Origin: Neurospora crassa OR74A
Taxonomy: Eukaryota > Ascomycota > Sordariomycetes > Sordariales > Sordariaceae
Length of the DNA: 64,000 nucleotides
Direction: 5' to 3'
Assembly: GCF_000182925.2 (NCBI RefSeq)
Contig: NC_026505.1
Coordinates: forward strand, 5,890,001 to 5,954,000
The position numbers and the translations under genes are program-made. Under the pieces are notes generated by a model, which saw only the letters and a list, made by a program, of their open reading frames with translations, made no database searches and was not told where the DNA came from. Below, piece by piece: positions 1 to 13,029 of this stretch. Position 1 is the stretch's first letter. Each line of letters opens with the position of its first letter.

Positions 1-1163
1 AAGGCAAAGATACAACAAGGTATGGTTTTTATGAGATAGGATGGGAAGAGGACGTGCGTGCAGGTGAGGATGGATGTGATATAGAGATGGCGAAGAGGAA
101 GGAGGCTGCGGGATGCAGAAGCGACTAGCAGCGGATGGAGGGAAAGATAAGATGTTATAACCGGAAATATTATCAATCGCACTCATCGATGGGAGACTGA
201 GCGAGTGTCTTGCTTGTAAGTAGTGTACGATCCCGCAATGACTTTCCGTTCCCAGGTTTGTAAGTTGGGAAGACACTGGAGACCCTGCATCGCTCCCAAA
301 CTCATGGGAGCCCGTTCACAGAAAAATAAAAATCGAGTCTGGGTATCGATTCAAACAGAGATCGACCAATGACATGTCGTCTTCATGACATGGACGTTGG
401 CGCCAGTCGCAGATCCCTCGCCCGGGCCTCGAAGAAGCCGCGATCCGTTCCCCATCAAGTCCATAGGCGATCTGAGCAACCTCATTATCGGGGCTGGAGC
501 ATCGACCAACCACGAACCCCCCTGGAGCCGTGGGTGTTGATGTCGTCTGTCTCAAGTCTTTGCTTCTTTTTTCTTCGACATCTCAGATCCCAATGTGGAA
601 GGAATGATATCAGGACAAGTGCTCCGAATCACAACAATGAACCAGTGGAGATTGACTTGGCGGGGCGAACGAGCAAGGTAGGTAAAGAACGTCCTTCCCG
701 TTTTGTAATCTGTTTCGATCGAAACAAACCATAGTCTCACAGCCCAGTCCGTCGAGTCCAAGGGACCGTATCCTCGACACGCTTCCCACGCTAAAAAGAG
801 GCTTCGGTGTATTCAATTGATGCTGCTTAGGTGTATTGGGGTATATACGGTGCAGATTCTCAATTGACCCCAGAATGTGCAACACTGCGACGTTGGTCGT
901 GAAGCATTGAATATGCGGCCAGTGTCGCTTTGCATCTTGCGTAAAGTTGCCGGTAGTTGCGTGATTGCAAGCGCAACTTTTGTTAGGTAGCTAAGTACCT
1001 CGTTGTAAGGACTCAGGTCGTTCGTTCGATAGTTTTGGAACGTTTCAGTTGAACCACTAGAACACTGGCATCTCCCCCACATGGTTCAATGAAGAGGATC
1101 AATTGTTCGCATCCGGGACAAGGTCTCAGATACGGTAGGACGGCAGCCTGGCGGTGTACAAGA
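1..1163. other. Intergenic DNA left of the transposon nest
   Basis: Ordinary base composition, unlike the AT-rich block that follows. Open frames here are short, overlap on both strands and match no family I recognise. The segment ends at the CTTCC target duplication (1164-1168) flanking the outer retrotransposon. No gene, RNA or repeat is supported. Confidence 0.6.
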
Positions 1164-1168
1164 CTTCC

Positions 1169-1285
1169 TGTTGGACTAGCGAGATTGGAGAACTATCTGT
1201 GTAAGGGAGAAATCCCTGCTAAATGCTGGTGGTTTGGATGTGGAAGGTGGTGTGGGTCATCTGGGCACAGGCCACCCTTCCTACA
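1169..1285 (-). repeat. Left LTR of the Copia element (3' LTR in element orientation)
   Basis: 117 bp. It differs from the right copy (26640-26756) at only two positions that I can see, both C/T. The purine-rich stretch next to it on the minus strand (complement of 1286-1296) fits a polypurine tract, agreeing with minus orientation. Unlike the interior, this LTR keeps ordinary base composition with intact CpA and TpG. Confidence 0.92.
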
Positions 1286-1379
1286 CACCCCTACAAACTA
1301 ACTAGCTAACTGACTACTGCTATAGAATCTCGTGATACTTTACTTAGTGTTTATATATTTTACTCTTTCTTGTTTGACC

Positions 1380-4300
1380 AGGGGATATCCTTCTTAATTA
1401 TACCCAGCATTTTAATAAATCTAGTATACTTATCTACTTTTAAACACTTGGTGAGACCGTCGGCAGCTATATTCTCGCCCTTGATGTGGACGACGTTAAA
1501 TTCCTTTTATTCGACTTATTCTATAATCTATTTATATCGAATATCAATATAACAGTTCCTTATAGCGCTTAAACCGGTTATTACAATATCCTTCGTATTA
1601 GCGCTATTTGTAAAAAGAATTTTAAGGGGGGGTTGGGAATGGTTAAGTTTATTGAGTATGGCGGAGAGCTATTAATTAGTTTTAACTATTGGGATGAGAT
1701 TGGTGAATTTTGCCTTTATTGTGCTTAATATAATAAAAGTTTGCTTCTTTAATTTCTAGTAGATTGGACTACCGGTTAGGAAGGCTATATATTTAGCTGT
1801 ATTATACTTTGTGTTGATATTGTTAGTGAAAGACGCGTTTATATATATACGAAGTTGGAGATTGTTAAAGAGATTAGTTTTGCCGTCTAGAAGTATACTT
1901 AAATCGAGGGTCTTAATAAAGTAATAGAATAGATATTTTATTACTATTTTATAAAAGTTTATCGGTTTAGTGTTACCTTCGTATAGTTTATTAACTATAA
2001 AGGTAATATCTAGTTTTATACCGGTTGAGATGTAGTTAAGGGAATTAATCTTCTTAATAAATGTCTTTTATTTATAGGGTTATTTAATACTCCTATAGAT
2101 TTTGAAATTTGGTATTTATAGGGTTTTAACGCTATAGAGACTATAATAATTAAATTTCTTAATAATAAATTTAGTATATTATAATTATAAAAGAAATATT
2201 GTCTTTTGATTTCTATCCCTTACGATATTGTAACTTAAGAAAGTTTTAATTGGCCCGAGGTGTTTCAATTTGAAATAAGATTCAAACTGCTACTTAATAT
2301 TGAATATAACTGTTTTAGTAGGGGTAGCGATTAGAAAGTTATTAATGTAAAGTATAATGAGGGTGCTAATGTAGTTATTAATAAAAAGGTAAGTATTAGA
2401 GGATATTAAGATGAATCCTATATCCTTCAAAATAGGTAATAGAATTTAAAACTAATATAGGGGACTCTTCTTTAAGCTATATAGAGCTCTACGTAGAATA
2501 TAGACTCTATATTTATCCTTCTCGAAGCTAATTAGTTATTTAATATAAATAACTTTATCTTTAGGGATTATTATATTTAAGAATATTATATAGAAATTAA
2601 ATTACTTATACTCTAAATTGTTAATAATTGTAATAATTAGAAATATTTTTATATTTATAGTATATGCGATTATTATATAAAAGTTTTGAATATTCTAATT
2701 ATTTTGCTTAAAGTTACTATAAACGACCTATTTAGTACGGGCGAGGGTCTACTTATTAATATAATTAACTTTCTTATTATATACCTATTTATTTAGTAAA
2801 ACCTCTATATTAAGTGTGCGGGGTATAAGAGAGTAGATTTACTATTATTCGAGAGCTTCGATTTAATATTTTATAGCCGGTAGCTAGTATAATTAGTAAC
2901 GAGGGTCTTTTTTGGTTTAATAATAGTTTTTGGGGATTAATATAGTTTTTATTTTAAGATTATATTAAATTTTTATTACTGTAAGGTAAAATAGGTAATC
3001 TTTAGGAACTTTATCTCTTTTTATAAAACTAAATAGAAAGTTACTAGCTTTTTTTACTATATTTACTTCGTTGAAATGGCCTAGTACGGTTATTAATTTT
3101 AATTATAGAGAGCGACGTATTGGCGCTAGGGAATTTGGTAACGGTATAATAGCTATTATAATTACTTTATTAGGTTCTTATTTAACTTTTATAAAAGGGT
3201 TATCTTTAGGTAGGATTAGTTCTTCTTCTATTAAATTTTCGGTATTAATAAATTTATCTTCGGAATCTCCGATATATTGTAGGGCTTCGTCATTTTACTC
3301 TAGGATTTAATTATTTTATTATAGGGTTTTATTAATAGATTCATTGGGTAGAATATTTTTATTAATAGGATTATTAAATAGCGGTACGTTTTATTCGATT
3401 GTAGGGATAATTATTTTTTAGGAATTTAATTATATAATTAATTTAAATAAAAAGGTTTAAATTTGTAAAATTAAGTTTAATAGTACCGTTAAAGTAGTTG
3501 GAGTTGGGTAAAAGATTAAATTTACTTGCTTTGGTAGTAGTACTAATTTTAGTACGCTGCTTAATAAGGATTCTTCTTGATGGGTATTAGTATTAGTTAT
3601 AGTAATTTAGTATTGGTTATTATTATTAAATACGTTAGTAATTTTTTAAATAGATTAATTTGAAAAGTAAACGCTATATTAAATACCCTCTTCGTCTTTT
3701 ATTAAATACTTATCCTCTTTCTTAATAAATTTAATTGTATTAGCCCTTATAATAGTATTAGTCTTTGGATTTTAAATAGTATAAATACGATTATAAAGAT
3801 TATTGTATACAATAAGTCGACCCTTTCGAGCGTAGGGGATAAATTTATTACTTTAGGCTCTTTTTTATAGCTTTACGAAGTAATACGTAATATAGAAATA
3901 CGATTGTAGATATTTAATGAAAGGTTTAATTAATAGTTTAGGAAGGTTAGCTATTTATAAGAATATTTTATAGGGATTTTGACCGTTGGGATTTACTTTA
4001 TTAGGAAGTAAATTCTATACTCTTACAACTATAGCAATTATAAAAGTCTAGAGGTAGAGTAGGATCTTAAATTCAATAATGATAGTTCTCGATTTTTTAA
4101 TGAGGGTACGGTTAGTTCTTTCGAGCGCGCCGTTTATTTACGGAGAGTAGGCTATTATTTTAAATATTTCGATACCCTCTTAACGAGACTATTTAACGAG
4201 TTTACTATTTTAGAAATCTTTGGTTAGTAAGTTAAACTTTGGATTGCTATTGAGTTTAATAATTTTAATCTTGAGACTTGTTTGTAGTTCGATAAATATT

Positions 4301-4429
4301 TTGAATTTTTTAATTTGATTAAAAGTATTACCTTTTTCCCTATAAAATTAAATTTAATAGAAATAGGTAACGATATATATAAAATAAACAATATATTTAT
4401 TACTTATATAATTAGGGACGTTGTAGGAG
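1380..4429 (-). pseudogene. Copia pol remnant: integrase C-terminal part, reverse transcriptase, RNase H
   Basis: Minus-strand translation gives Copia landmarks in order. At about 4.1-4.3 kb is the integrase core end, with an N-G-A-x-E-R-T-N motif. At about 2.33-2.36 kb is the reverse transcriptase catalytic box, with both Asp codons changed to Asn (G-to-A). At about 1.44-1.50 kb is the RNase H end, with H-I-K-G-E-N-I-A-A-D-G-L-T-K. In-frame TAG/TAA codons interrupt it throughout, in the pattern left by RIP. The integrase is cut at 4429/4430 by Gypsy B and resumes past 21198. It encodes no working protein. Confidence 0.88.
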
Positions 4430-4697
4430 TAATACTATTGAGAGGGTATTTTGAAAAGTACAGTATGTGTAGCATTTAAATATATATAAATTAATAATCT
4501 AGAAAAGAATCTAGAGCAGGGAGCTTACGTACGGTCGGTTGACCTTAAAGAGGCACGCAAGCCTTATTTAATCTATAGGACCTACTATAGTAGGTGCGAA
4601 CTGTAGCAACGGTTCAATCGAAGCCGCCAGCCGTACTACGGCTGCGGCGCGTGTCACCTAATCAGACATATAACACCACAATACCTTTCCAGTATTA
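4430..4697 (-). repeat. Left LTR of Gypsy B (3' LTR in element orientation)
   Basis: 268 bp, same length as its partner at 20931-21198. The differences I see between them are C/T or G/A transitions. It contains a 49-bp block (4611-4659) identical in the partner, GC-rich, with a perfect 8-bp-arm inverted repeat at 4628-4644. Confidence 0.92.
4611..4659. promoter_or_regulatory. Unmutated GC-rich palindromic block in the left Gypsy B LTR
   Basis: These 49 bases are identical to 21112-21160 in the other LTR, although surrounding LTR sequence differs by many transitions. CpA and TpG dinucleotides inside survive in both copies. CAGCCGTA-C-TACGGCTG (4628-4644) is a perfect inverted repeat. A regulatory role (promoter or processing element of the LTR) is inference. 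Confidence 0.4.
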
Positions 4698-4836
4698 AGA
4701 CCCGCCCGTACAAAGAGATCACTACTGTCTTTAATAGTTATATAAGAATACCCTCAAGTACGCGGTCGTAGGTTACGTCTATAAATAGCTATAGGAGATG
4801 CCTTTTTCTTTCTTCTACCCTTTTCTATTTTACTTC

Positions 4837-5059
4837 TATTACAGGCATTACTACTATGTTCCTATATATAAATAGGTGCTGCACTACAGTAGTACAGCCA
4901 GCTTACAACTATCTAAGTGCAGTACAATCACGTACACACGTGCTATAGACCGGATCTATAGCGTGCCCTATATAGTTCTCGTACGCGTATAGGATTCTCT
5001 TCCTGTTCCTTGTACAATAATTAAAGTTTTAGTTTAGTACTTATTTGCGCCCTATAATA
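4837..5059 (+). repeat. 5' LTR of Gypsy A
   Basis: 223 bp. Every difference I see from the 3' LTR is a transition, in both directions, so the copies were mutated independently. The terminal GTGACA of the 3' LTR appears here as ATAATA at 5054-5059. Confidence 0.93.
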
Positions 5060-5399
5060 CTTTATTATACCTAATTATTGTATTAACGTATAACAAGTGA
5101 TTTCGGATAGACTAAGAGTAGTATAAGACTACCGTAGCAATTTGGTCTTTGCGAGATCACATTTAGCCGACTAGTATAGTCGTTAGTAATTAATTAAAAT
5201 ATATTCGATATTAGTCGATACGAAGCGAGAATTTCGTTCAAGTACTACGATAATTTTAGAATCGCAAGCGCGATTAATTAGTATCTTTTTATTTATTATT
5301 ATTTAGAATTATAATAAAATATTTAGTCCTAGTAACTAACCGCAATCCTAATAAGGTTAAATTAATCTACGTAAGGTATTCCTAATACTATTGAAAAGC

Positions 5400-8300
5400 T
5401 TCGATTAGCTCTAATATATTTATAAAGAAGAAGTAACTAGCCTCTTAATCCCTAAAGACTTCGCTAAGAAGGTTAAGGATTTTAAAGAGGTTATAAAACT
5501 ACTTTATTACTTTAATATTAAATTTAAGGATCTTAATAATAAAGTTAACGCTATTATAGAAGTAAAAGATAAATTAGTAACCGTATTTAAGAAGGAGGCA
5601 AAAGGATTTAAAACCTATATTACTATATTCGAGAGCCTCAAGGCCCAATAAACTATTTAAATTAATTAGCAGTAACAAAAGTATAATAGTATTATTAGGA
5701 AGAATATAGTCTTATAGAAGAACGTTGCTTCCTTATAATCGAATAATAATTTACTATATACTATTATTACCTAAAAAGAATATAACGTTGCAACGGCGGA
5801 ATAATAATATACCGACTTATTAATTATATCCCAATCCTAGAACGATACGTTCGAAGAGATAAATATTAATTATAAGGAAGCCCTTACTAAAGCCAACCGG
5901 GCCAAGATCCTTTGCGAAGAGTTCGACTATACTAAATAAAGGCTTAGAGATACCTAGATTGAGGCCTAATTTAGTGTAACTAAAATAGTAGAAGTAACTA
6001 AGAGTTCTAGGTTCTTTATATATATAGACGACGATAACGAATTGGATATATATAATATTAAAAAGGAAATTCCTAAGGGAGGAGGTTCTAGTTGTATTAA
6101 TAGTAGTAGTAGGGATAGAGCTACTACTAATAGTATTAATATTAATAGGTTCGGTATTAATAATATAGGAGGAGTTAGTGAATTTGCCGGCTAAAAGCCC
6201 GGAATAGGCGGAAGTATTAGTAGATTTAGAGAATTTAATCCTAGTAGACCTAGAAGATTCGGTCCCGGTAGTCCTAGCGGCCTAAATAGAGGTAATAACC
6301 CTGGTAATTACTTTATAGGCTTAAGAGGATACTACTTTATCTTCGCCCTAGTAATAAATATTTATATTTAATATTATAATTTAATTAAAAACCCCAAATA
6401 GTTTATAAGCGAAGAAAAAGATATATTTAAGTATTATAATTAATTCGTCGTTTAATTTATAATTATTCGTACCCGCTAGGAGATTGATAGTTATAATTTT
6501 ATAAATAAAAAAACTAAACTCTTATATACTATAAGCTATTTAAGTAGCGAAGCTAGGGTTACTATTATTATAAATATAAGGAAGATCCTAAATAACCCTT
6601 ATTATTCGGCCGCTTAGGATTAGCCTATAGGATAGGGATTCCTAAATTACCTAACCTCTTATTTCTAATAAAGTAACGTTATTACTATTTCTAAGAAAGC
6701 TATAGCCCAATTAAAGTAAAGTACGGGTTCCAACAGTAAATTTACTAACTTTACTAACTTCGAAGTACAATTCACTATATTAGTAGATAAATATAATTAT
6801 AATATAGCTATAAAGGTCCGTATATTTAAAGATAAAATTAATAAAGACTTCTATACTATAATATTTTATTAATATAATACCCCCGGTTGTAATAATTGGG
6901 AGGAATAGGTAAAATTATATTAAGGCCTATCCAAGTCCCTTAATAACGCCGCCTTCCGTAATAATAGTAATTATACTAGTAATAGTAGTAATAATAGTAG
7001 TAATAGTAATAATAATAGTAATAATAGATAAAGGGACCCTAAAATTATAGAGATCGACTGTATTAAAATAAACGAAATTAATTTAAAAATCGTCCAAACC
7101 CACTTTATAACTAAATAATATATTAAATATAATAAACCCGGCTATTAAACTCGTAAATACCGTAGTTAAATTAATTATAACAGTAGGCTTAAAGTTACTA
7201 GTAATAATAATTCCAATACTAATAAAAGTAATAGAACTTAGAGTAATAGAACTAATAAATAGAATATTAGAGCTATAGCGGATACCGCCCCTCCTTCGAA
7301 GGAGACGGCCGATATAATACCCCCTAAAACTAATAATATTACCCAATAGTAGGGAAATAGTAAGCCCTCGGACTAAAACGCATCTAAGGGCTTAGAAGGG
7401 ACTAGAGAAATAGGAAAGAAGGAAGAATGAATAATATTATTAAAAATATAAATATTTAATAAGCTCTTACTTACTAAAAAGGCGAGCCTTTATTTATAGA
7501 AAGTTTAGATATTTATAGATAGAATATAACCCTCCTATCTACTTACTTTTAGTACCCCTAATATAATAGTAAAATTAATTATATATTACTAGTCGACTCT
7601 AACTATATAGGGAAAACTTTTATCGATAGAACTTTCGTAGAAAAAATATACTTTAAAATAAATTAGCTTAATAAAGTACAACCTTTACATTTAGCAAATA
7701 GTAGGTTTAAGGAATAGGTTAAGTATTATATAGAAACGACTATACGGATCGGTTACTATAAGGAAATAATTAAACTCTTTGTAATAAACTTAGTATAAGA
7801 ATATCCTATTATCTTAGGGTAACTATAGCTGTAATTCTACAACCTAAATGTTAATTAAGTAGCGAATAAGGTTATATAAAATAAAGATTATATAAGGATA
7901 TATATTAGGGAGGCTAAGGTTATTAAAGTATTAGCGATATTAGTATCTCCAATTCTAAATCTAGTACTAAATTTAATCGTAGAAAAGTAAAGGATAGCTA
8001 AAATATTAAAACGTAAGGCAGTTGTTAATTTTAAGAAACCTAGCCTAGCGGAATAGGTAGTAATAAATTGGACGTTTATATATCCTATAGAAGTATTAAA
8101 AGGAAGTTAAAGTTTAATAATAGAAGCGCCTTTGTAGCCTGCGGTAGTTAGGGAATTTAAAGAACCTTTCGGCCCTAATAGGAAGCTAAGTAAAATTAGA
8201 ATAATAGTAAAAATTAAAGGCGGTTAAAGGGTATAAATAATAGCGAGGCTAGAACGAGTTAGGTATACCTATTTATACTACTTCGAATTAGTAAATTTAG

Positions 8301-11300
8301 AAATAAACCCCCTTAATACAATAGATTTTAAATTAATTAACGTAGAAACCTTTACTATAATAATACAATTGAAAGGCGTATATATTAATTTAATTATTTA
8401 AATAGAATTGGAAGAATCCTAAAAAGATAAAACGCGTATAATTATACTAATACTATTTAAAGACACTTAGAGGAATATTATATAAGGGAGAGGAGAGTTA
8501 TATAAGAAATACTTTAAAAACCCTAAAATTTATAACCTTATTAACATTTATAAAGCCGAAGTAATAAAAGACCAGCTCTCTACTACGTCCTTCAAACTAA
8601 GAGAAACTACTTACACTTTTATTAACCGAATATATAACTTTAAAGGAAGAATAGAATTACTAAAATAAAAATTAGCGCCGCTTAAATAAGAACCCGTACT
8701 ACTAATAGAGATTAATCGAATTTATAGTATTATAAAAGAGGATATATAGAAATTTATAAATAAATCTATAAAACCGAAGTACACCCCTAAAAAAATCAAA
8801 GAATATTTCCCTAATAAATATAAAAATTTATCTAAAATAGCTAATCCTATAAATGTAGAAGTATTACCAAAATACTACTTATATAACTACAAAATCGAAT
8901 TAATCCTAAATAATAAATTACTATATTTAAAAGTAAAATTAATATTACCGTAGGAACTTAGGGTTATTAAGTAATAATTTAATAACAACCTCGCTAAGGG
9001 ATTTATATAATCCTCTACATTCGACGTAGCCTCTCTAATACTACTAATATAGAAATTAGGCGGTAGTATAAGGATCTATATTAATTACCGGAGTATTAAT
9101 AATATTTCTTTAAAGAATCGTTATTCTTTATTTTTAATTAGAAAGACCCTAAATATTATTTGTAAAGTAAAGTAATTTATAAAGGTAGACGTTATTATAA
9201 TATTCAATAAACTACGTATAATAGAAGGCTATAAATAGCTAACGGCCTTCATTATACGGTTCGGATTATATAAGTTATTAATATACCCCTTTAACTTATT
9301 AAAAATATTAACCTCGTTCCAGAATTTTATTAATAATATTTTATACAATATCTTAAACATATACGCTATAATATACTTCAATAATATTTTAATCTTCTCT
9401 AAAACGTATAAGGAGTATATTAAATATATTCGAGAGGTTCTCCAACGGTTAATAAATGTAGGGCTACAAATTAATATTAATAAGTACGAATTCTATATCT
9501 AATGGACGAAATACCTCGGTCTAATTATTATACCTAGTAGTATTGAAATAGACCTAAATAAAATAGAAACTATTATTCACTAGGAAGTACTATCCTCGAA
9601 GTATTAACTATAGTAGTTTTTAAATTTTACTAACTTCTATAGACGGTTTATAGCCTAATTTTCCTTTATAGTAAAACTATTATATAAATTTATAAAGAAG
9701 AATACAGATTAATAGTAGGAAGATAAATATAAGGCAGCGTTCCAATTATTAAAAAAGGCCTTTATAATAACCCTAGTCCTAAAGATTTATAATTAGAAAA
9801 AGCCTATAGTAATAGAAGTCGATGCGTTTAACTAATCGTTTAGAGGAACCTTATTTTAAATATATAACAACGGTTAATTCTACCTAATCGCTTACTTTTT
9901 AATTAAGTACTTAGTAGCCGAATATAATTATAATATCTATAATAAAGAACTCCTTGCGGTAATTAAAGTACTAGAAGAATAGCGACCTAAATTTAAAAGT
10001 ACAGTCCGACCCTTCGAAATTATTACGGATTATAAGAACTTAAAGACGTTTAGCACTACGAAAAAGCTTACGCTTAAATATATATATTAATTAGAATTCC
10101 TATCGTAATTTAATTTCACAATTAAGTATAGACTTAGCTCTATTAACGTACAGCTAAATATATTAAGTAAAAAACCGGGGCATATTCCTAAGGATACCTC
10201 AGATAATAGGCTATAGGTTAGAGAAAAGCCTTTAATCGACCCTAATTACTTTAATAAATTATTTAATAAGGAAGGCGAATTCTACGTTAATATTATATTA
10301 AATATAGGGGAACTACTTATTATATATATGCTAGAGGGTAAGAACGAAGATAATAAAATCTATTCGACGATTTACACTAACGACCTTATATTAAGGTTTT
10401 ATAATAATTCTATAATAATAATAGATATTATAATAACTATTAAAAAAAGTAAATAATAGTTAAAGTACTTAAAGAAAGTCTTACGAATCCCCTTTATAAA
10501 GTACTACCTCGTTAATAATAAAATAATATTTAAAAATCGAATTATAATACCCCCGGATAACTATAAAACCCAACTAGAATTAATCTATAGGGCCCACGCC
10601 TCAGCACCTAGCAATTACCCAAAGAGGAATAAAACGCTCAATTTAATAAATCGAATATACTAGTAGCCGGGCCTAACTACGGCAGTTAACGCTTATTATA
10701 GAGGCTGCCTTTCGTACTTAAAGACTAAACTATTATAGTCGGTACTAATAGGTTTTTTAAAGCTATTACTACTACCCTATATTCTATAGCGAAATATTTT
10801 TGTAGATTACATTATACTACTACCTAAATTAATAAGGAATAAAAAGGGGGCGGCCTACTAATATATCGCTATAGTAGTAAATAAATTAACGAAGATAAAA
10901 TATTTTATCCCTTATAAAGGTTTATTAACTAAGGAGTTAGTAAAGAAGTTCGTTAACTATATCTATACTCTATATAGTCTACCGGATACTATTATATTTA
11001 ATAGGGGAATATAATTCGTATTTGTATTCTAATAACAATTTTCCGATAGACTAGGCATTAAACTAAAACTATTTATACTATACTATAAAGAAATAAATAG
11101 TTAAATAGAAAGGATTAATATAGAAATAGAATAATATTTTTAAACCTTTATTAATTAGGCCTAAAACAATTAAGTAAATTAGTTAACGTTAGCCGAATTT
11201 TAGGGTAATAATTTCTAATTAGTAACTATAGGAATATCGCTATTTTTCACTAATTATAAATTTCACCCTCGGATAGGCACTAAACCCTCAAAGCTACTAT

Positions 11301-11880
11301 TACTAAATATATTATTAAAGTAATAATAATAAATATTTAAGGTTAATAAAATTATAAAATACTTTAGAGCAATTTAGGATAAACTAATTATATTATTAAG
11401 GCAAATTTAAGACTGGTATAAAGCGGCGGCCAATATAAGGAGAATAGACGCCCCTAAGTACAAACTAAGTAATATAATTATACTTAATATAAAGAACTAC
11501 GCTATAAGTTAACCGGTAGCAAAACTATTACTAAAATTCGAAGGCCCCTTCCGTATAATAAAAGTAGATTCCCACTTACTAGAACTATCTCTACCGACAA
11601 ATATAAAGGTTACCTATATAATTAATATTTCGAGAATTAAACCTTACGTAGAAAGTTTACTAGGATAGTCTAATCTAGTTATAAATATCAAAACTAATAA
11701 AAGGATAGTTATTATTAGGACTAATAATTTTATTAAAGAAAGATATTAGGAATTCGAAATATTATTCGATTACTAAAAAGTAGGGAATAACTAGTATTAT
11801 TAAATATAATAGACTTATTACCCCCCTAACTAATAACTAACGGCGAATTTAGAAAGTTACAACGAATTAATTTAAGAATT
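5400..11880 (+). pseudogene. Gypsy A gag-pol remnant
   Basis: Translation of the plus strand shows, in order: Gag-like sequence (about 5.4-6.9 kb); an aspartic protease with D-S-G in an A-L-V-D-S-G type context (about 7.59-7.85 kb); reverse transcriptase (about 8.88-9.64 kb), where the Y-x-D-D box at 9375-9401 now reads Y-F-N-N; RNase H (about 9.8-10.15 kb); integrase with an H-H-C-C-type start near 10.59 kb and core to about 11.3 kb; and a divergent chromodomain at about 11.74-11.87 kb. Stops at former Trp/Gln codons occur every few codons. It is non-functional. Confidence 0.88.
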
Positions 11881-12744
11881 TTATAATATTTACCCAGAAT
11901 TAGGCCCTCCTTACCCAATTTTCAAAAAAGGATTTAAGGCATAGCAAAAAACAAAGAACTCCCTATCTAAAACTCTTTAAATAACTCTTAATAATATACT
12001 AATACCACTAAAGTAATTATTACCGGAGCTGACTTCGAACTAACCGGTATAATAAAATATAAAATTGAATAGTAAGTAATAAAAGCCAAAAGATTAGAGT
12101 AGCAGAAGCTCCAAAAAAGGAATTTAATTCGACTTATTCCGCGTACCCTAATTAAATACCTTATAGTATACCCTTTTATAAAATAATTATTAATAATACC
12201 GAGAAATAGTACGTCTTATAATAGTTTTACGTCTCCTATTCCCCGGAATAGCCCCACGCAATTAATACTAGAAAATTAGAAAATAAGAAGGATTTAAAAA
12301 CATTAATAGTATAATAACTAAATATTTAAAGAAAAAACAAATTACAAATAGGGAATTAAACGTACGAATTCTCTAATACTTATACTAATAGCAATTATAG
12401 GCGTCCTACGCAAACCGCTATACTATAAGCGTCCTTATAGTACCCCCGTTAGGGCTAATAATAGTAAAAATTATTAAGGTTCTCTATATATATTAATTAA
12501 ATTAGTTTTTAGTATATAGATAGTTATTAAGGGTAATAATAACTCTTATAGTAGAAGTGTCAAATTTAATAATATTTTAATTAACATCCTACCCCTAAAA
12601 AGGAATTGAAGTACCGACGAGCGCTAAACAACTTCCTATTTTAGCAAAAGTTTTGCAAGCACCTTATTAGGTGCAGCTACAGGAAGGTCGGAAAAGGCCC
12701 ACTTTATAAATAATAATGGATTCCTTCGAAGGGAGCTTCGTTTT
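11881..12744 (+). pseudogene. 3' region of Gypsy A after the chromodomain
   Basis: About 0.86 kb lie between the chromodomain-like segment and the polypurine tract. Short plus-frame pieces are rich in Lys, Arg and Leu between stops, so it may have been a C-terminal Pol extension or a small extra frame. I recognise no family. RIP damage prevents a firm call. Confidence 0.3.
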
Positions 12745-12756
12745 AGAGGAAGGTAG

Positions 12757-12979
12757 TATCACAGGCATTACTACCATATTTCTATATATAGATGGGTGCT
12801 GCACTACAGTAGTACAGCTAACTTACAACTGTCTAAGTGCAATATAATTACGTATATACGTACTATGGACCGGATCTACAGCGTACCCTACATAGTTCTC
12901 GTACGCGCACAGGATTCTCTTCCTGTTCCTCGCACAACAATTAAAGTCTTAGCTTAGTGCTTGCTCGCGCCCCGTGACA
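12757..12979 (+). repeat. 3' LTR of Gypsy A
   Basis: 223 bp, paired with 4837-5059. It keeps the intact GTGACA terminus at 12974-12979 and is followed by the ACTTC target duplication at 12980-12984. Confidence 0.93.
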
Positions 12980-13029
12980 ACTTCCTTTGCGAATTTAGTA
13001 CTCCTTAATTAACTCCTTTATATTATTTA

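Larger units (their letters stand above)
4837..12979 (+). mobile_element. Ty3/Gypsy retrotransposon A, nested inside Gypsy B, RIP-inactivated
   Basis: LTRs of exactly 223 bp (4837-5059 and 12757-12979) have ends that read as RIP-altered TGTCAC...GTGACA; the right end is intact GTGACA. The target duplication is a perfect ACTTC (4832-4836 and 12980-12984). A purine-rich tract (12745-12756) lies against the right LTR, as expected for plus orientation. Plus-strand translation gives Gag, protease, reverse transcriptase, RNase H, integrase and a chromodomain-like segment. It entered Gypsy B 139 bp inside its left LTR. As the innermost copy it is the youngest of the three LTR elements. Confidence 0.94.

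Noticed and set aside
1370-1552. Short plus-strand frames in the AT-rich block (also 3071-3310 and 16137-16346)
   Set aside because: They are antisense to recognisable retrotransposon proteins on the minus strand and arise by chance in RIP-changed DNA.
4611-4623. GGTTCAATC in the LTR looks like a tRNA B box
   Set aside because: It is not followed by the needed bases, and no A box or clover-leaf can be drawn around it.
7083-7346. 87-codon minus-strand frame
   Set aside because: It lies antisense to the Gypsy A Gag/Pol remnant; hydrophobic content is from AT-rich codons.
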